NCBI GenBank assembly: GCA_050701635.1
Contig: JBOGDF010000210.1
Location: 1-9,872, forward strand
Direction: 5' to 3'
Source: WHSM01 sp050701635
Lineage (GTDB): Bacteria; Actinomycetota; Actinomycetes; Mycobacteriales; Micromonosporaceae
DNA: 9,872 bases
The position numbers and the translations under genes were made by a program. The notes beneath the pieces were generated by a model. The model saw only the letters and a list, made by a program, of their open reading frames with translations. It did no database searches and had not been told where the DNA came from. Positions 1-6,800 of the stretch are shown piece after piece; within the stretch, counting starts at the first letter, position 1; every line of letters starts with the position of its first letter.

Positions 1-810
1 CTCGCGTTCCGCGCGGTCGGCGGTCGCCGCGAGCGCCTCCGCCTCGGCGGCGGCGATCAGCGCCTGCGCGGCGTCGAAGCAGGCCCCGATGCCGGTCAGC
101 CGCCGCGGGATCCCCAGTACGGCGTCCCGGGTGGAACGGGCCTGCGGGTCCCGCGCCAGCCGGCGTGCCCGGCCGACGTGTCCCTGCGCGGCGGCGGCCG
201 CCCAGAGCGCGGTGTCGGGCGTGACCCCGTCCCGCTCGGTCAGCACCTGCGCCACCGCCGCGGCCGGGGGTTGCCGCAGCGACACCAGCCGGCACCGGGA
301 GCGGATCGTCACCGAGATGTCGTCGGGGTGGGTGGACGGCGTACAGAGCAGGAAGACCGTACGCGGCGGCGGCTCCTCCACCGCCTTCAGCAGCGCGTTG
401 GCGGCGGCCTCGGTAAGCCGGTCAGCGTCCTCGACCAGCAGCACCTGCCAGCGGCCCTGGGTCGGCGTACCGGCGGCCCGCAGCACCAGGGAGCGCATCT
501 CCGCCACCGAGATGGTCAGCCCGTCGGGGACCACGAACTTCACGTCGGCGTGGGTGCCGGTCAGCGCGGTGTGGCAGGCGGGGCACTCGCCGCAGCCCTG
601 GTCCGCGCACTGCAGCGCGGCGGCGAACGCGCGCGCCGCCACCGAACGGCCCGAGCCGGCCGGCCCGGTGAACAGCCACGCGTGGGTCATCGCACCGCGT
701 GCCGGCTCGCCGCCGCGTACCACCAGATCGGCCGCGGCCGCCGCCTGCCGCAACGTGGCGACGGCGGGCTCCTGGCCGACCAGGTCGGCGAACACCCGGC
801 CCGGCGTCAC
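1..810 (-). CDS. holB: DNA polymerase III subunit delta' (clamp-loader), N-terminal part, cut by window edge
   Basis: This is the delta' subunit of the clamp loader, which helps place the sliding clamp on primed DNA at the replication fork. The 270 visible residues cover the N-terminal AAA+ module. It has a P-loop-like GPAGSGRS (about residues 49-56) with Arg in place of the catalytic Lys. A four-cysteine zinc module follows, with spacing CX4CX2CX2C, shorter than the CX8CX2CX2C I recall for E. coli. Next come LLVEDADRL near 124-132 and the SRC arginine-finger motif at 171-173. A degenerate P-loop fits a delta' subunit that does not hydrolyse ATP itself. The GTG start at 810 overlaps the TGA of tmk (GTGA), with GAGGAG at 819-824 placed 8 bases upstream, so translation is probably coupled to tmk. 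About a third of the protein lies beyond base 1. DnaX is the main alternative, but the altered P-loop and tmk context favour delta'. Confidence 0.9.
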   Translation of the reverse strand, partial: MTPGRVFADLVGQEPAVATLRQAAAAADLVVRGGEPARGAMTHAWLFTGPAGSGRSVAARAFAAALQCADQGCGECPACHTALTGTHADVKFVVPDGLTISVAEMRSLVLRAAGTPTQGRWQVLLVEDADRLTEAAANALLKAVEEPPPRTVFLLCTPSTHPDDISVTIRSRCRLVSLRQPPAAAVAQVLTERDGVTPDTALWAAAAAQGHVGRARRLARDPQARSTRDAVLGIPRRLTGIGACFDAAQALIAAAEAEALAATADRAERE

Positions 811-3152
811 CCGCCCGGCTCCTCGCTCACGCCGGTGCGCGCTCGCTGACGCTCATCCGCCGCCTGCGCCGGTGCTCGGTCAGAACCCTCTTCGAGTACG
901 TCCTCCGCCGCATCCTCTCCGCTGTCCTCCGAGCCCGGCCCCGCGCCGTTCGGAGACCGCCGAGGCGCCTCGCCGGGCTGCGACGCCTGCGACTCGGCGC
1001 GCGAAGGCTTGGCGGGCTCGGGCTCGGCGGCGGGCTCGGGCTCGGCGGCCGGGAGGGCGGGCTGCAGGGTGGGCAGGAGCCGGACTATGCGCTGGCGTAC
1101 CTGCTCGGCGATCTCCTCGGGGTCGGCGGCGGCGTCGACCACCAGGTAGCGCCGCGGGTCGGCGGCGGCGAGATCGAGGAAGGCGTACCGGACCCGCTCG
1201 TGGAAGGCCAGCGACTCGCTCTCCAGCCGGTCGGCCTGGCCCCGCCCGGAGACCCGCCGCAGCCCCTGCTTCGGCTCCAGGTCGAGCAGCACCACCAGGT
1301 CGGGCTTGAGGCTACCGGTGGCCCACCGGGACAGCCAGGCCACCTCCTCCACCGGCAGTACGCGGCCCGCCCCCTGGTACGCCAGCGAAGAGTCCACGTA
1401 CCGGTCGCTGACCACCACGGCGCCGCGGCTGAGCGCGGGGCGTACCACGGTGGAGACGTGATGGGCGCGGTCGGCGGCGTACAGCAGCGCCTCGGCGCGC
1501 GGCGAGAGCGACTCGCCGGCGGGCAGCGCGTCGTGGTCGAGCAGCATGGAACGGATCCGGGCTCCCACGTTGGTGGCGCCCGGCTCGCGGGTGAGCACCG
1601 CTTCGTGCCCGTGCACCTGCAGCCAGGCGGCGAGCTTCACCGCCTGGGTGGACTTGCCGGCGCCCTCCCCGCCCTCGAATACCACGAACAGCCCCAGCCC
1701 GGAGCGGCCTTCGGGCATCCCGAGCGGTCGGCCCACGATCGAGGACCACAGGTCCGCGAACACGTTCACGCCGGGCCGGTCGTCCATCTGCCGGAACGCC
1801 GAGAGCCCGGTCGCGATCCCGACGGCGCCCGCCACCACCAGCAGCACCCGGGCGGTGCTCAGGTCGAAGCCGAACCCGCCGAAGCTGATGTGCCGGGAGG
1901 AGCCGAAGCCGACCAGCACGCTGGAGAGCGAGATCGCCAGCATCAGTACGCCCCGCGAGGCGGTGTTCACGAACGCGAACACCCGGCCCCGTACGTCGTC
2001 CGGCACCTCCGTACCGAGCAGCGTGACGCCGGCCAGGAACGCCATCCCGACGCCGACCCCGATCAGCAGCGCGCCGAACACCCCGATCGACAGGTGCGGC
2101 GCGATCGCCAGCAGCAGCGTGGCGGCGCCGGCGAACACGATGCTGATGCCGAACCAGCGCTTGCGGGACAGCCCGCCCACCAGCGGCGGCCCGGCCACGA
2201 TGCCGAGCCCGAGCCCGATGAACAGCGCCGCGAACAGCAGCGAGAACGCCGCGTCGCCACCGCTGAGGGAGATCGCGTAGAACTTCGCGGTGCCGACCAC
2301 CACGCCGCCGCCGACGAACGCGCCGAGGATGCCGAGCACCAGGCCGCGTACCAGGGGGCGGGTGGCGACGTACCGCCAGCCGTCGATGAACTGCCGCAGC
2401 ATGCCGGTGCCGGGCCCGGTGGGCCGGGTCCGCCTGCCGTCGCGGCCGCTGATCTCCTTGATCCCGAACAGTACGGCGATCGCCACCGCCAGGAACGTCA
2501 GCGCGTTGAAGTACAGCGCCAGGTCGACCGGCCCCGCGTACGCGGCGATCGGCGCCGCCAACCGGGTGCCGGGGACGCTGGTGAGGCCACCGATCACCAG
2601 CGCGGCGACCACCGGGGCGAGGCCGTACGTGCTGGCCAGGGTGAGCTGGTTGGCCTTCTCCAGCCGCGGCTTCGGGAGCAGGTTGGGTACGGCGGCTTCC
2701 TTCGCCGGCATCCACACCAGCGCGACGCACTCGATCAGGAAGTTGGCGATGCCGACCCAGGCCACCGCGGTGGCGCCGTGGTGCACCGCGAGCGCGACCA
2801 GCGGGATCGAGGCGAACAGCCCGAACCGCAGCACGTCGCAGACCACCATCGTGTAGCGCCGGTCGAAGCGGTCGGCGATCAGCCCACCCAGGGTGCCGAA
2901 GAACAGCGCCGGCAGCAGCCTGACCGCGATCACGGAGCCGAACGCGAGCCCCTGCGCGGTGGATCCGGTGACCTGCTCGGCGGCGAACAGCGCGGTGGCG
3001 AGCAGCCCGAGCCAGTCGCCCACCGAGGACAGCCCGAGCACCATCCACAGCCGGCGGAACGGCCGTACGTGCAGGATCGCCCGGAGCTCGGCCAGCCCGC
3101 CCAGGTCGCTGGCGACCAGGTTGGCCGGCGAGCCGTGGTCTCTGCTGGTGAT
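807..3152 (-). CDS. tmk: MFS transporter-like / thymidylate kinase fusion protein
   Basis: The C-terminal domain phosphorylates dTMP to dTDP with ATP. From the proposed start the protein has 781 residues. Residues about 25-460 form 12 likely membrane helices of an MFS_3-type transporter, including motif A (GGLIADRFDRR) after helix 2. The kinase follows at about 487-690. It shows the P-loop GGEGAGKST (Lys500), a TREPG motif, SDRYVDSSLAYQGAGR near 580-595 and a LID with GRGQADRLE near 635-645. The last 90 residues are an Ala/Glu/Pro-rich tail. Twelve helices would leave the kinase in the cytoplasm. An ATG at 3044 lies inside the first helix and has no ribosome site, so it is rejected. The frame stays open up to a TAG at 3198-3200 with no ATG, GTG or TTG, while AGGAGG at 3160-3165 sits 7 bases before an ATC at 3152-3150. 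I recall a similar fusion in Streptomyces. The role of the transporter half is unknown. Confidence 0.9.
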   Translation of the reverse strand: MTSRDHGSPANLVASDLGGLAELRAILHVRPFRRLWMVLGLSSVGDWLGLLATALFAAEQVTGSTAQGLAFGSVIAVRLLPALFFGTLGGLIADRFDRRYTMVVCDVLRFGLFASIPLVALAVHHGATAVAWVGIANFLIECVALVWMPAKEAAVPNLLPKPRLEKANQLTLASTYGLAPVVAALVIGGLTSVPGTRLAAPIAAYAGPVDLALYFNALTFLAVAIAVLFGIKEISGRDGRRTRPTGPGTGMLRQFIDGWRYVATRPLVRGLVLGILGAFVGGGVVVGTAKFYAISLSGGDAAFSLLFAALFIGLGLGIVAGPPLVGGLSRKRWFGISIVFAGAATLLLAIAPHLSIGVFGALLIGVGVGMAFLAGVTLLGTEVPDDVRGRVFAFVNTASRGVLMLAISLSSVLVGFGSSRHISFGGFGFDLSTARVLLVVAGAVGIATGLSAFRQMDDRPGVNVFADLWSSIVGRPLGMPEGRSGLGLFVVFEGGEGAGKSTQAVKLAAWLQVHGHEAVLTREPGATNVGARIRSMLLDHDALPAGESLSPRAEALLYAADRAHHVSTVVRPALSRGAVVVSDRYVDSSLAYQGAGRVLPVEEVAWLSRWATGSLKPDLVVLLDLEPKQGLRRVSGRGQADRLESESLAFHERVRYAFLDLAAADPRRYLVVDAAADPEEIAEQVRQRIVRLLPTLQPALPAAEPEPAAEPEPAKPSRAESQASQPGEAPRRSPNGAGPGSEDSGEDAAEDVLEEGSDRAPAQAADERQRARTGVSEEPGG
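1012..1047. repeat. Perfect 18-bp tandem duplication inside the tmk tail
   Basis: Two exact copies of an 18-base unit lie head to tail (1012-1029 and 1030-1047). On the minus strand they encode the repeated Glu-Pro/Ala pattern AEPEPA AEPEPA in the disordered C-terminal tail of the thymidylate kinase fusion. The unit is a multiple of three, so the frame is kept. This looks like slippage expansion in a linker and is likely to vary in copy number between strains. Confidence 0.85.
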
Positions 3153-3165
3153 GGCGCTACCTCCT
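3150..3165 (-). promoter_or_regulatory. Ribosome binding site and putative ATC start codon of tmk
   Basis: On the minus strand AGGAGG (3165-3160) is followed by seven bases and then ATC (3152-3150). This is a near-ideal Shine-Dalgarno site at ideal spacing. No ATG, GTG or TTG in any frame lies within reach of it. The protein read from this ATC gives a hydrophilic N-terminus and then RPFRRLW leading into the first membrane helix, which looks complete. CTG codons further in (for example 3119-3117) have no ribosome site. An ATC start is therefore the best reading, unless a base is wrong in this sequence. Confidence 0.55.
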
Positions 3166-3360
3166 GCACTGAGGCCGGGGTGGTGCTGTCGCTGCTGCTA
3201 ACGGTATTGCGGCCGCCGAAGATTCGCTCACCGGCGTGCTCACTGTATCGGCGGCGCTGCTTGGCGCTGCGCGGCGACCTGCACCGGCTTCCCGAGGTGG
3301 GCAGCACGACCACAGACAACCAGATAACATGAAGAGCCTTCGGATTATCGGGGAGACTCC
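3153..3360. promoter_or_regulatory. Divergent intergenic region between tmk and the deaminase/aldolase gene
   Basis: About 208 bases separate the two divergent starts, so promoters for both must lie here unless tmk is read from further upstream. For the plus-strand gene, TAACAT at 3325-3330 is a possible -10 element, but I see no good -35 about 17 bases before it. For the minus strand, TACAGT (3247-3242) and TACCGT (3206-3201) resemble -10 boxes without clear partners. No strong palindrome was found. Confidence 0.3.
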
Positions 3361-4548
3361 TTGAGTACGCAGCAGCAGCGGTACGACCGGGCCACCGCCG
3401 ACCTGGACCCGCCGTTCGCGATCGTGGATCTCGACGCGTTCCGCGCGAACACCGCCGAGTTGGTACGCCGTGCCGCCGGCACCCCGATCCGGCTCGCCAG
3501 CAAATCCGTACGCTGTCGCGAGCTGATCACCGACGTACTCAAGCAGCCCGGGTACGCCGGCGTGATGGCCTTCACGCTCCCGGAGGCGGTCTGGCTGGCC
3601 CGGCACGGCGTCGACGACGTGCTGCTCGGCTACCCGGTCGCGCACCGGGGCGCGCTCGCCGAGCTGACCGACCCGGCGCTGGCCGGCGCGATCACCCTGA
3701 TGGTCGACCACGTCTCGCAGCTGGACTTCATCGACGCGGTGCTGCCGGCGAGCCGGCCCGGCGTACAGCTGTGTATCGACCTGGACGCCTCGTGGCGGCT
3801 GCTCGGCGGGCGGCTGCACTTCGGGATGCGGCGCTCCCCCGTACACGCTCCGGAGCAGGCGGCGGCGCTGGCCCGGGAGATCGTCGCCCGGCCGGGCTTC
3901 GTACTGACCGGGCTGATGTCGTACGAGGGGCAGATCGCCGGTGTGGGCGACGCCCCGCGGGGCCGCGCCCTGTACGGCGCCGCGATCCGGCAGATCCAGC
4001 GCCGCTCGTACGCCGAGCTGGCCCGCCGCCGCGCCCGCGCCGTGAGCGCGGTCAACGCCGTCGCGCCGCTGCGATTCGTCAACGTCGGCGGCACCGGCTC
4101 CATCGAGCTGGGCGCGGGCGAGGCCGCCGCCACCGAGGTCACCGCCGGCAGCGGCCTGTACGGCCCCGCCCTGTTCGACCACTACCAGGTGTGGCGGCCC
4201 CGCCCGGCCGCGTTCTTCGCCACCTCGGTGGTACGCCGTCCCACCCCCGACATCGCGACCGTGCACGGCGCCGGCTGGATCGCCTCCGGCGCCCCCGGCG
4301 CAGACCGGCTGCCCCTCCCCTGGCTCCCGGAAGGGCTCCAGCTCACCGGCACCGAAGGCGCCGGCGAAGTCCAGACCCCGGTGCAGGGCCCCGCCGCCGC
4401 GGCGCTGAACCCCGGCGACCGGGTGTGGTTCCGCCACGCCAAGGCCGGTGAGCTGTGCGAACGCGTACCCGAGCTGCACCTGGTGGACGGTGATCGGATC
4501 GTGGCGACTGTGCCCACGTACCGCGGAGAAGGTCTGGCTTTTCTCTAG
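3361..4548 (+). CDS. PLP-dependent amino acid deaminase/aldolase (alanine-racemase-fold, D-serine dehydratase/D-threonine aldolase-like)
   Basis: A 395-residue fold-type III PLP enzyme, probably acting on a D- or beta-hydroxy amino acid in the cytoplasm. It should remove the amino group or cleave a C-C bond. The N-terminal alanine-racemase-like barrel begins with FAIVDLDAFRANT. Lys48 in RLASKSVR is the expected PLP Schiff-base lysine. VNVGGTGSIE and TAGSGLYGPALFDHY are likely phosphate-binding and active-site segments. In the C-terminal part, FRHAKAGELCER carries His359 and Cys366, candidate metal ligands by analogy with the His and Cys of D-serine dehydratase, though the spacing differs from the HxC I recall there. 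The TTG start has GGGGAG (3350-3355) five bases upstream, and the length looks normal for the group. It converges with the TetR gene, 14 bases away. Substrate and direction cannot be read from sequence; a plain alanine racemase is less likely. Confidence 0.85.
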   Translation: MSTQQQRYDRATADLDPPFAIVDLDAFRANTAELVRRAAGTPIRLASKSVRCRELITDVLKQPGYAGVMAFTLPEAVWLARHGVDDVLLGYPVAHRGALAELTDPALAGAITLMVDHVSQLDFIDAVLPASRPGVQLCIDLDASWRLLGGRLHFGMRRSPVHAPEQAAALAREIVARPGFVLTGLMSYEGQIAGVGDAPRGRALYGAAIRQIQRRSYAELARRRARAVSAVNAVAPLRFVNVGGTGSIELGAGEAAATEVTAGSGLYGPALFDHYQVWRPRPAAFFATSVVRRPTPDIATVHGAGWIASGAPGADRLPLPWLPEGLQLTGTEGAGEVQTPVQGPAAAALNPGDRVWFRHAKAGELCERVPELHLVDGDRIVATVPTYRGEGLAFL

Positions 4549-4565
4549 CTTCGCCGTGCGGGCTA
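4546..4565. terminator. Possible small bidirectional hairpin at the convergent stop codons
   Basis: The 20 bases spanning both stop codons can fold. TAGC, which includes the deaminase stop, pairs with GCTA, which includes the complement of the TetR stop. Inside, CGC pairs with GCG around a three-base loop, with a small internal bulge between the two stems. The hairpin is short and has no T-run, so it is at best a weak shared terminator for the two convergent genes. Confidence 0.3.
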
Positions 4566-5228
4566 ATCTCCCGCGACCGTCGAGAGGTAGTCGCGGATCA
4601 GGCGCTTGGCTTCGGCCAGGACGCGCTCGTCGCCGTCGGGGTCGCTGCGGAATGCCAGCTTGATCAGGGCGTCGCCGGTCTCCACGGCGATCAGGATCGC
4701 GAAGTCCAGGTCGTCGCTGGCGGTGACGTCGCCGTGGTCGACCATCAGCCGGCCCAGCGCGCGGGCGATCACCGCGTTGTTGTCCTGGCTGGCGTCGAGC
4801 AGGTGCCGGTCCACCACGTCGCCGAAGTGCAGCACCCGGAAGCCCGGCGCGGAGCGGTGCAGCTCGATGTACTCGTCGATCGCGGTGTCCACGATCTCCC
4901 ACCAGTGCGAGAAGCTGCCGGCGTCGAGCTTGGCACCCACCCGCGACATGTACGTGTCGAGGTTGCGCTGCGTCAGCGCCTGCACCACGGCCCGCTTGTC
5001 CGGGAAGAACTGGTACACCGAGCCGATCGCCACCTCTGCCCGCTCGGCGATCAGCGTCGTGGTCAGCCCCTCGTACCCGACCTCTTCCACGATCTCCGCG
5101 GTGGCGTCGAGCATCCGCTGCACCCGTGCCGCGCTGCGTTCCTGTACGGGTGCCCGCCGCAACGGCCCCCGCGGCGACTTGCTGGCGCGGGGCGGCGACT
5201 CGTTGGTGGACTGCTCGGTCACGGTCAC
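4563..5228 (-). CDS. TetR/AcrR family transcriptional regulator
   Basis: A 221-residue DNA-binding repressor-type protein. After a basic, Ser/Pro/Arg-rich N-terminus, residues 32-80 form the TetR DNA-binding domain. VQRMLDATAEIVEEVGYEGLT is followed by the helix-turn-helix TLIAERAEVAIGSVYQFFPDKR, with the usual G-x-x-Y-x-x-F pattern. The remaining 140 residues would be the ligand-binding and dimer domain; the ligand cannot be told. The GTG at 5228 has GGGGAG (5243-5238) nine bases upstream. A second in-frame GTG at 5222 has GGAG six bases upstream and is about as good. An ATG at 5285 is weaker. The gene is divergent from the lactone oxidase, which makes that gene and itself the likely targets, and convergent with the deaminase. 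Confidence 0.9.
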   Translation of the reverse strand: MTVTEQSTNESPPRASKSPRGPLRRAPVQERSAARVQRMLDATAEIVEEVGYEGLTTTLIAERAEVAIGSVYQFFPDKRAVVQALTQRNLDTYMSRVGAKLDAGSFSHWWEIVDTAIDEYIELHRSAPGFRVLHFGDVVDRHLLDASQDNNAVIARALGRLMVDHGDVTASDDLDFAILIAVETGDALIKLAFRSDPDGDERVLAEAKRLIRDYLSTVAGD

Positions 5229-5403
5229 TCCAGACTGCTCCCCTGTGTGCAATTCAGCAGGTCTGTCGTCACGGATAGATCGCATAATCATGCCCCATCG
5301 GTACGCGATACGTCGGGTTCGTACCGGGACGGCGCCCGCCGGTGATATTCGCGTGACCAAACCTGGTGAGGCAGGATGTCCGCAAATCACCTGGGAGGTC
5401 ACA
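5229..5403. promoter_or_regulatory. Divergent TetR/oxidase regulatory region with two candidate operators
   Basis: This region should contain promoters for the TetR gene and for the oxidase. Two symmetric elements stand out. One is the 12-base near-palindrome GCATAATCATGC (5282-5293, 10 of 12 positions symmetric), which is AT-rich for this genome. The other is a wider inverted repeat with GGTACG (5300-5305) facing CGTACC (5320-5325). Either could bind the neighbouring TetR dimer. Because GTAC is common in this DNA, the second may be chance. GATATT at 5344-5349 is a weak -10 candidate for the oxidase, with no clear -35. Confidence 0.4.
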
Positions 5404-5463
5404 GTGACATCGGCACCCCGCCGGCGCGCAGCGCCGCCCTCGCCAAGCGAGGGCACCCGATGA
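5404..5463 (+). CDS. Putative 19-codon leader ORF coupled to the lactone oxidase
   Basis: A short frame starts with GTG at 5404 behind a strong ribosome site, GGGAGG (5393-5398), spaced five bases. It encodes MTSAPRRRAAPPSPSEGTR and stops at TGA 5461-5463, overlapping the ATG of the oxidase (5460-5462) as ATGA. This arrangement suggests translational coupling: ribosomes ending the leader would restart on the oxidase. The peptide is basic and Ala/Pro-rich with no recognisable motif, so the act of translation may matter more than the product. It may instead be chance, since the oxidase has its own GAGGG (5449-5453) site. Confidence 0.4.
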   Translation: MTSAPRRRAAPPSPSEGTR

Positions 5464-6800
5464 GCGCACCCGCGCCGGAAAAGCCCGCGGTCGCCCTGCG
5501 CCCGACCTGGCAGAACTGGGCCGGCAACCAGCGCACCACCGCGCGCCGGGTGGCCCGCCCCACCGGCCGGGACGAGCTGGTCGCCGCGGTACGCGACGCG
5601 GCCTCCGACGGGCTGCCGCTGAAGCCGGTCGGCGCCGGGCACTCGTTCACCTCGATCGCCGCCACCGACGGGGTACGCGTGGTGCTCGACGCGTACCGCC
5701 GGCCGGTCGAGATCGACCGGGTCGGGCGGCGGGCCCGGGTGCAGGCCGGGATGCCGCTGCACCAGCTCAACGAGTGGCTCGCCGAGCACGGGCTGGCGAT
5801 GGGCAACCTGGGCGACATCGACCGGCAGACCATCGCGGGCGCGATCTCCACCGGCACCCACGGCACCGGCGGGCGGCTCCCCGGGCTGGCCGGGTTCGTC
5901 GAGGAGCTGGAGCTGATCACCGGCACCGGCGAGGTCGTACGCTGCTCGGCCACCGAGCGGCCCGACGTGTTCCACGCCGCCCGGGTCGGGCTGGGCGCGG
6001 TCGGGCTGATCAGCGAGGTGACGCTGCGCTGCGAGGAGTCGTACGGGTTGCACGCCGACGAACGGCCGATGTCGATGCAGACCATCCTCAACGAAGTCGA
6101 CGAGCAGGTCGCCGCCAACGACCACTTCGAGTTCTTCTGGATGCCGTACACGGAAAGGGCGCTGGTCAAGCGGCTCAACCGGATGGATCCCGACGAGCCG
6201 ACGCAGCCGATGTCCGGGGTCAAGTCGTGGTGGGAACGCTCGATGGTGGAGAACCTCGGGCTGGGCGCGGTGTGCCGGCTGGGGCGGCGTACCCCCCGGA
6301 TGATCCCCCGGCTGAACCGGGTGATCGCCGGAGCGATGTCGCCGCGGGTCTACTCCGACGTCTCCTACCAGGTGCTCTGCACGCCCCGCAACGTCCGGTT
6401 CTACGAGATGGAGTACAACGTCCCCAGGGCGGCCACCCGGGAGGCGCTGGCCGCCATCCGGAAGGTGATCGCGAAGTCCGAGGTGAAAACCAACTTCCCG
6501 GTGGAGGTACGTTTCGCCGCCGCCGACGACATCTGGATGTCCCCGGCGTATGGCCGGGATGCGGCGTACTTCGCGGTGCACCAGTTCGTCGGGATGCCGT
6601 ACCAGTCGCTGTTCCGGGAGTGCGAAGCGGTGCTGAAGGACCTGGACGGGCGCCCGCACTGGGCCAAGCTGCACCAGCTCACCGCGCCCGACATCGCCGA
6701 CCGCTACCCGAAGTTCTCCGACTTCCTGGCCGTACGGGACCGCCTCGACCCGGATCGCCTGTTCCGCAACGACTACCTCGACCGCGTCCTCGGCCCGTAG
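5460..6800 (+). CDS. FAD-dependent aldonolactone oxidase/dehydrogenase (D-arabinono-/L-gulono-1,4-lactone type)
   Basis: A 446-residue flavoenzyme of the VAO family that oxidises a sugar 1,4-lactone to an ascorbate-like product, passing electrons to oxygen or another acceptor. The N-terminal FAD domain carries VGAGHSFTSIA; His61 in it is the expected site of covalent FAD attachment. HGTG follows at 134-137. The C-terminal substrate domain ends with the family hallmark HWAK (400-403) and RDRLDPDRLFRNDY. It resembles, from memory, the M. tuberculosis L-gulono-1,4-lactone dehydrogenase Rv1771 over its whole length. ATG 5460 is chosen because GAGGG lies six bases upstream and the conserved WQNWAGNQ begins at residue 17. 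An in-frame ATG at 5376 would add 28 unlike residues with poorer ribosome spacing. It lies divergent from a TetR gene and ends seven bases from topA, tail to tail. The true lactone and electron acceptor are not determined. Confidence 0.9.
   Translation: MSAPAPEKPAVALRPTWQNWAGNQRTTARRVARPTGRDELVAAVRDAASDGLPLKPVGAGHSFTSIAATDGVRVVLDAYRRPVEIDRVGRRARVQAGMPLHQLNEWLAEHGLAMGNLGDIDRQTIAGAISTGTHGTGGRLPGLAGFVEELELITGTGEVVRCSATERPDVFHAARVGLGAVGLISEVTLRCEESYGLHADERPMSMQTILNEVDEQVAANDHFEFFWMPYTERALVKRLNRMDPDEPTQPMSGVKSWWERSMVENLGLGAVCRLGRRTPRMIPRLNRVIAGAMSPRVYSDVSYQVLCTPRNVRFYEMEYNVPRAATREALAAIRKVIAKSEVKTNFPVEVRFAAADDIWMSPAYGRDAAYFAVHQFVGMPYQSLFRECEAVLKDLDGRPHWAKLHQLTAPDIADRYPKFSDFLAVRDRLDPDRLFRNDYLDRVLGP

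Noticed and set aside
3042..3044. ATG 3044 as the start of the kinase fusion.
   Set aside because: It falls inside the first membrane helix, after the conserved-looking RPFRRLW segment, and has no ribosome site.
699..3332. A plus-strand open frame of 877 codons opposite the kinase fusion and part of holB.
   Set aside because: It is the antisense mirror of genes with clear motifs. The translation is low-complexity Gly/Arg/Gln/His-rich with no domain, as expected when G/C-biased third positions remove stop codons on the opposite strand.
5376..5459. An N-terminal extension of the oxidase from ATG 5376.
   Set aside because: Ribosome-site spacing is only about four bases, the 28 added residues look unlike the family, and ATG 5460 has a better site close to the conserved start.
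4563..6674. A 703-codon minus-strand frame that would join TetR to a long N-terminal extension over the oxidase gene.
   Set aside because: Only the last 221 residues form a real TetR protein. The rest is the mirror of the oxidase coding sequence, and good ribosome sites occur at 5228 and 5222.
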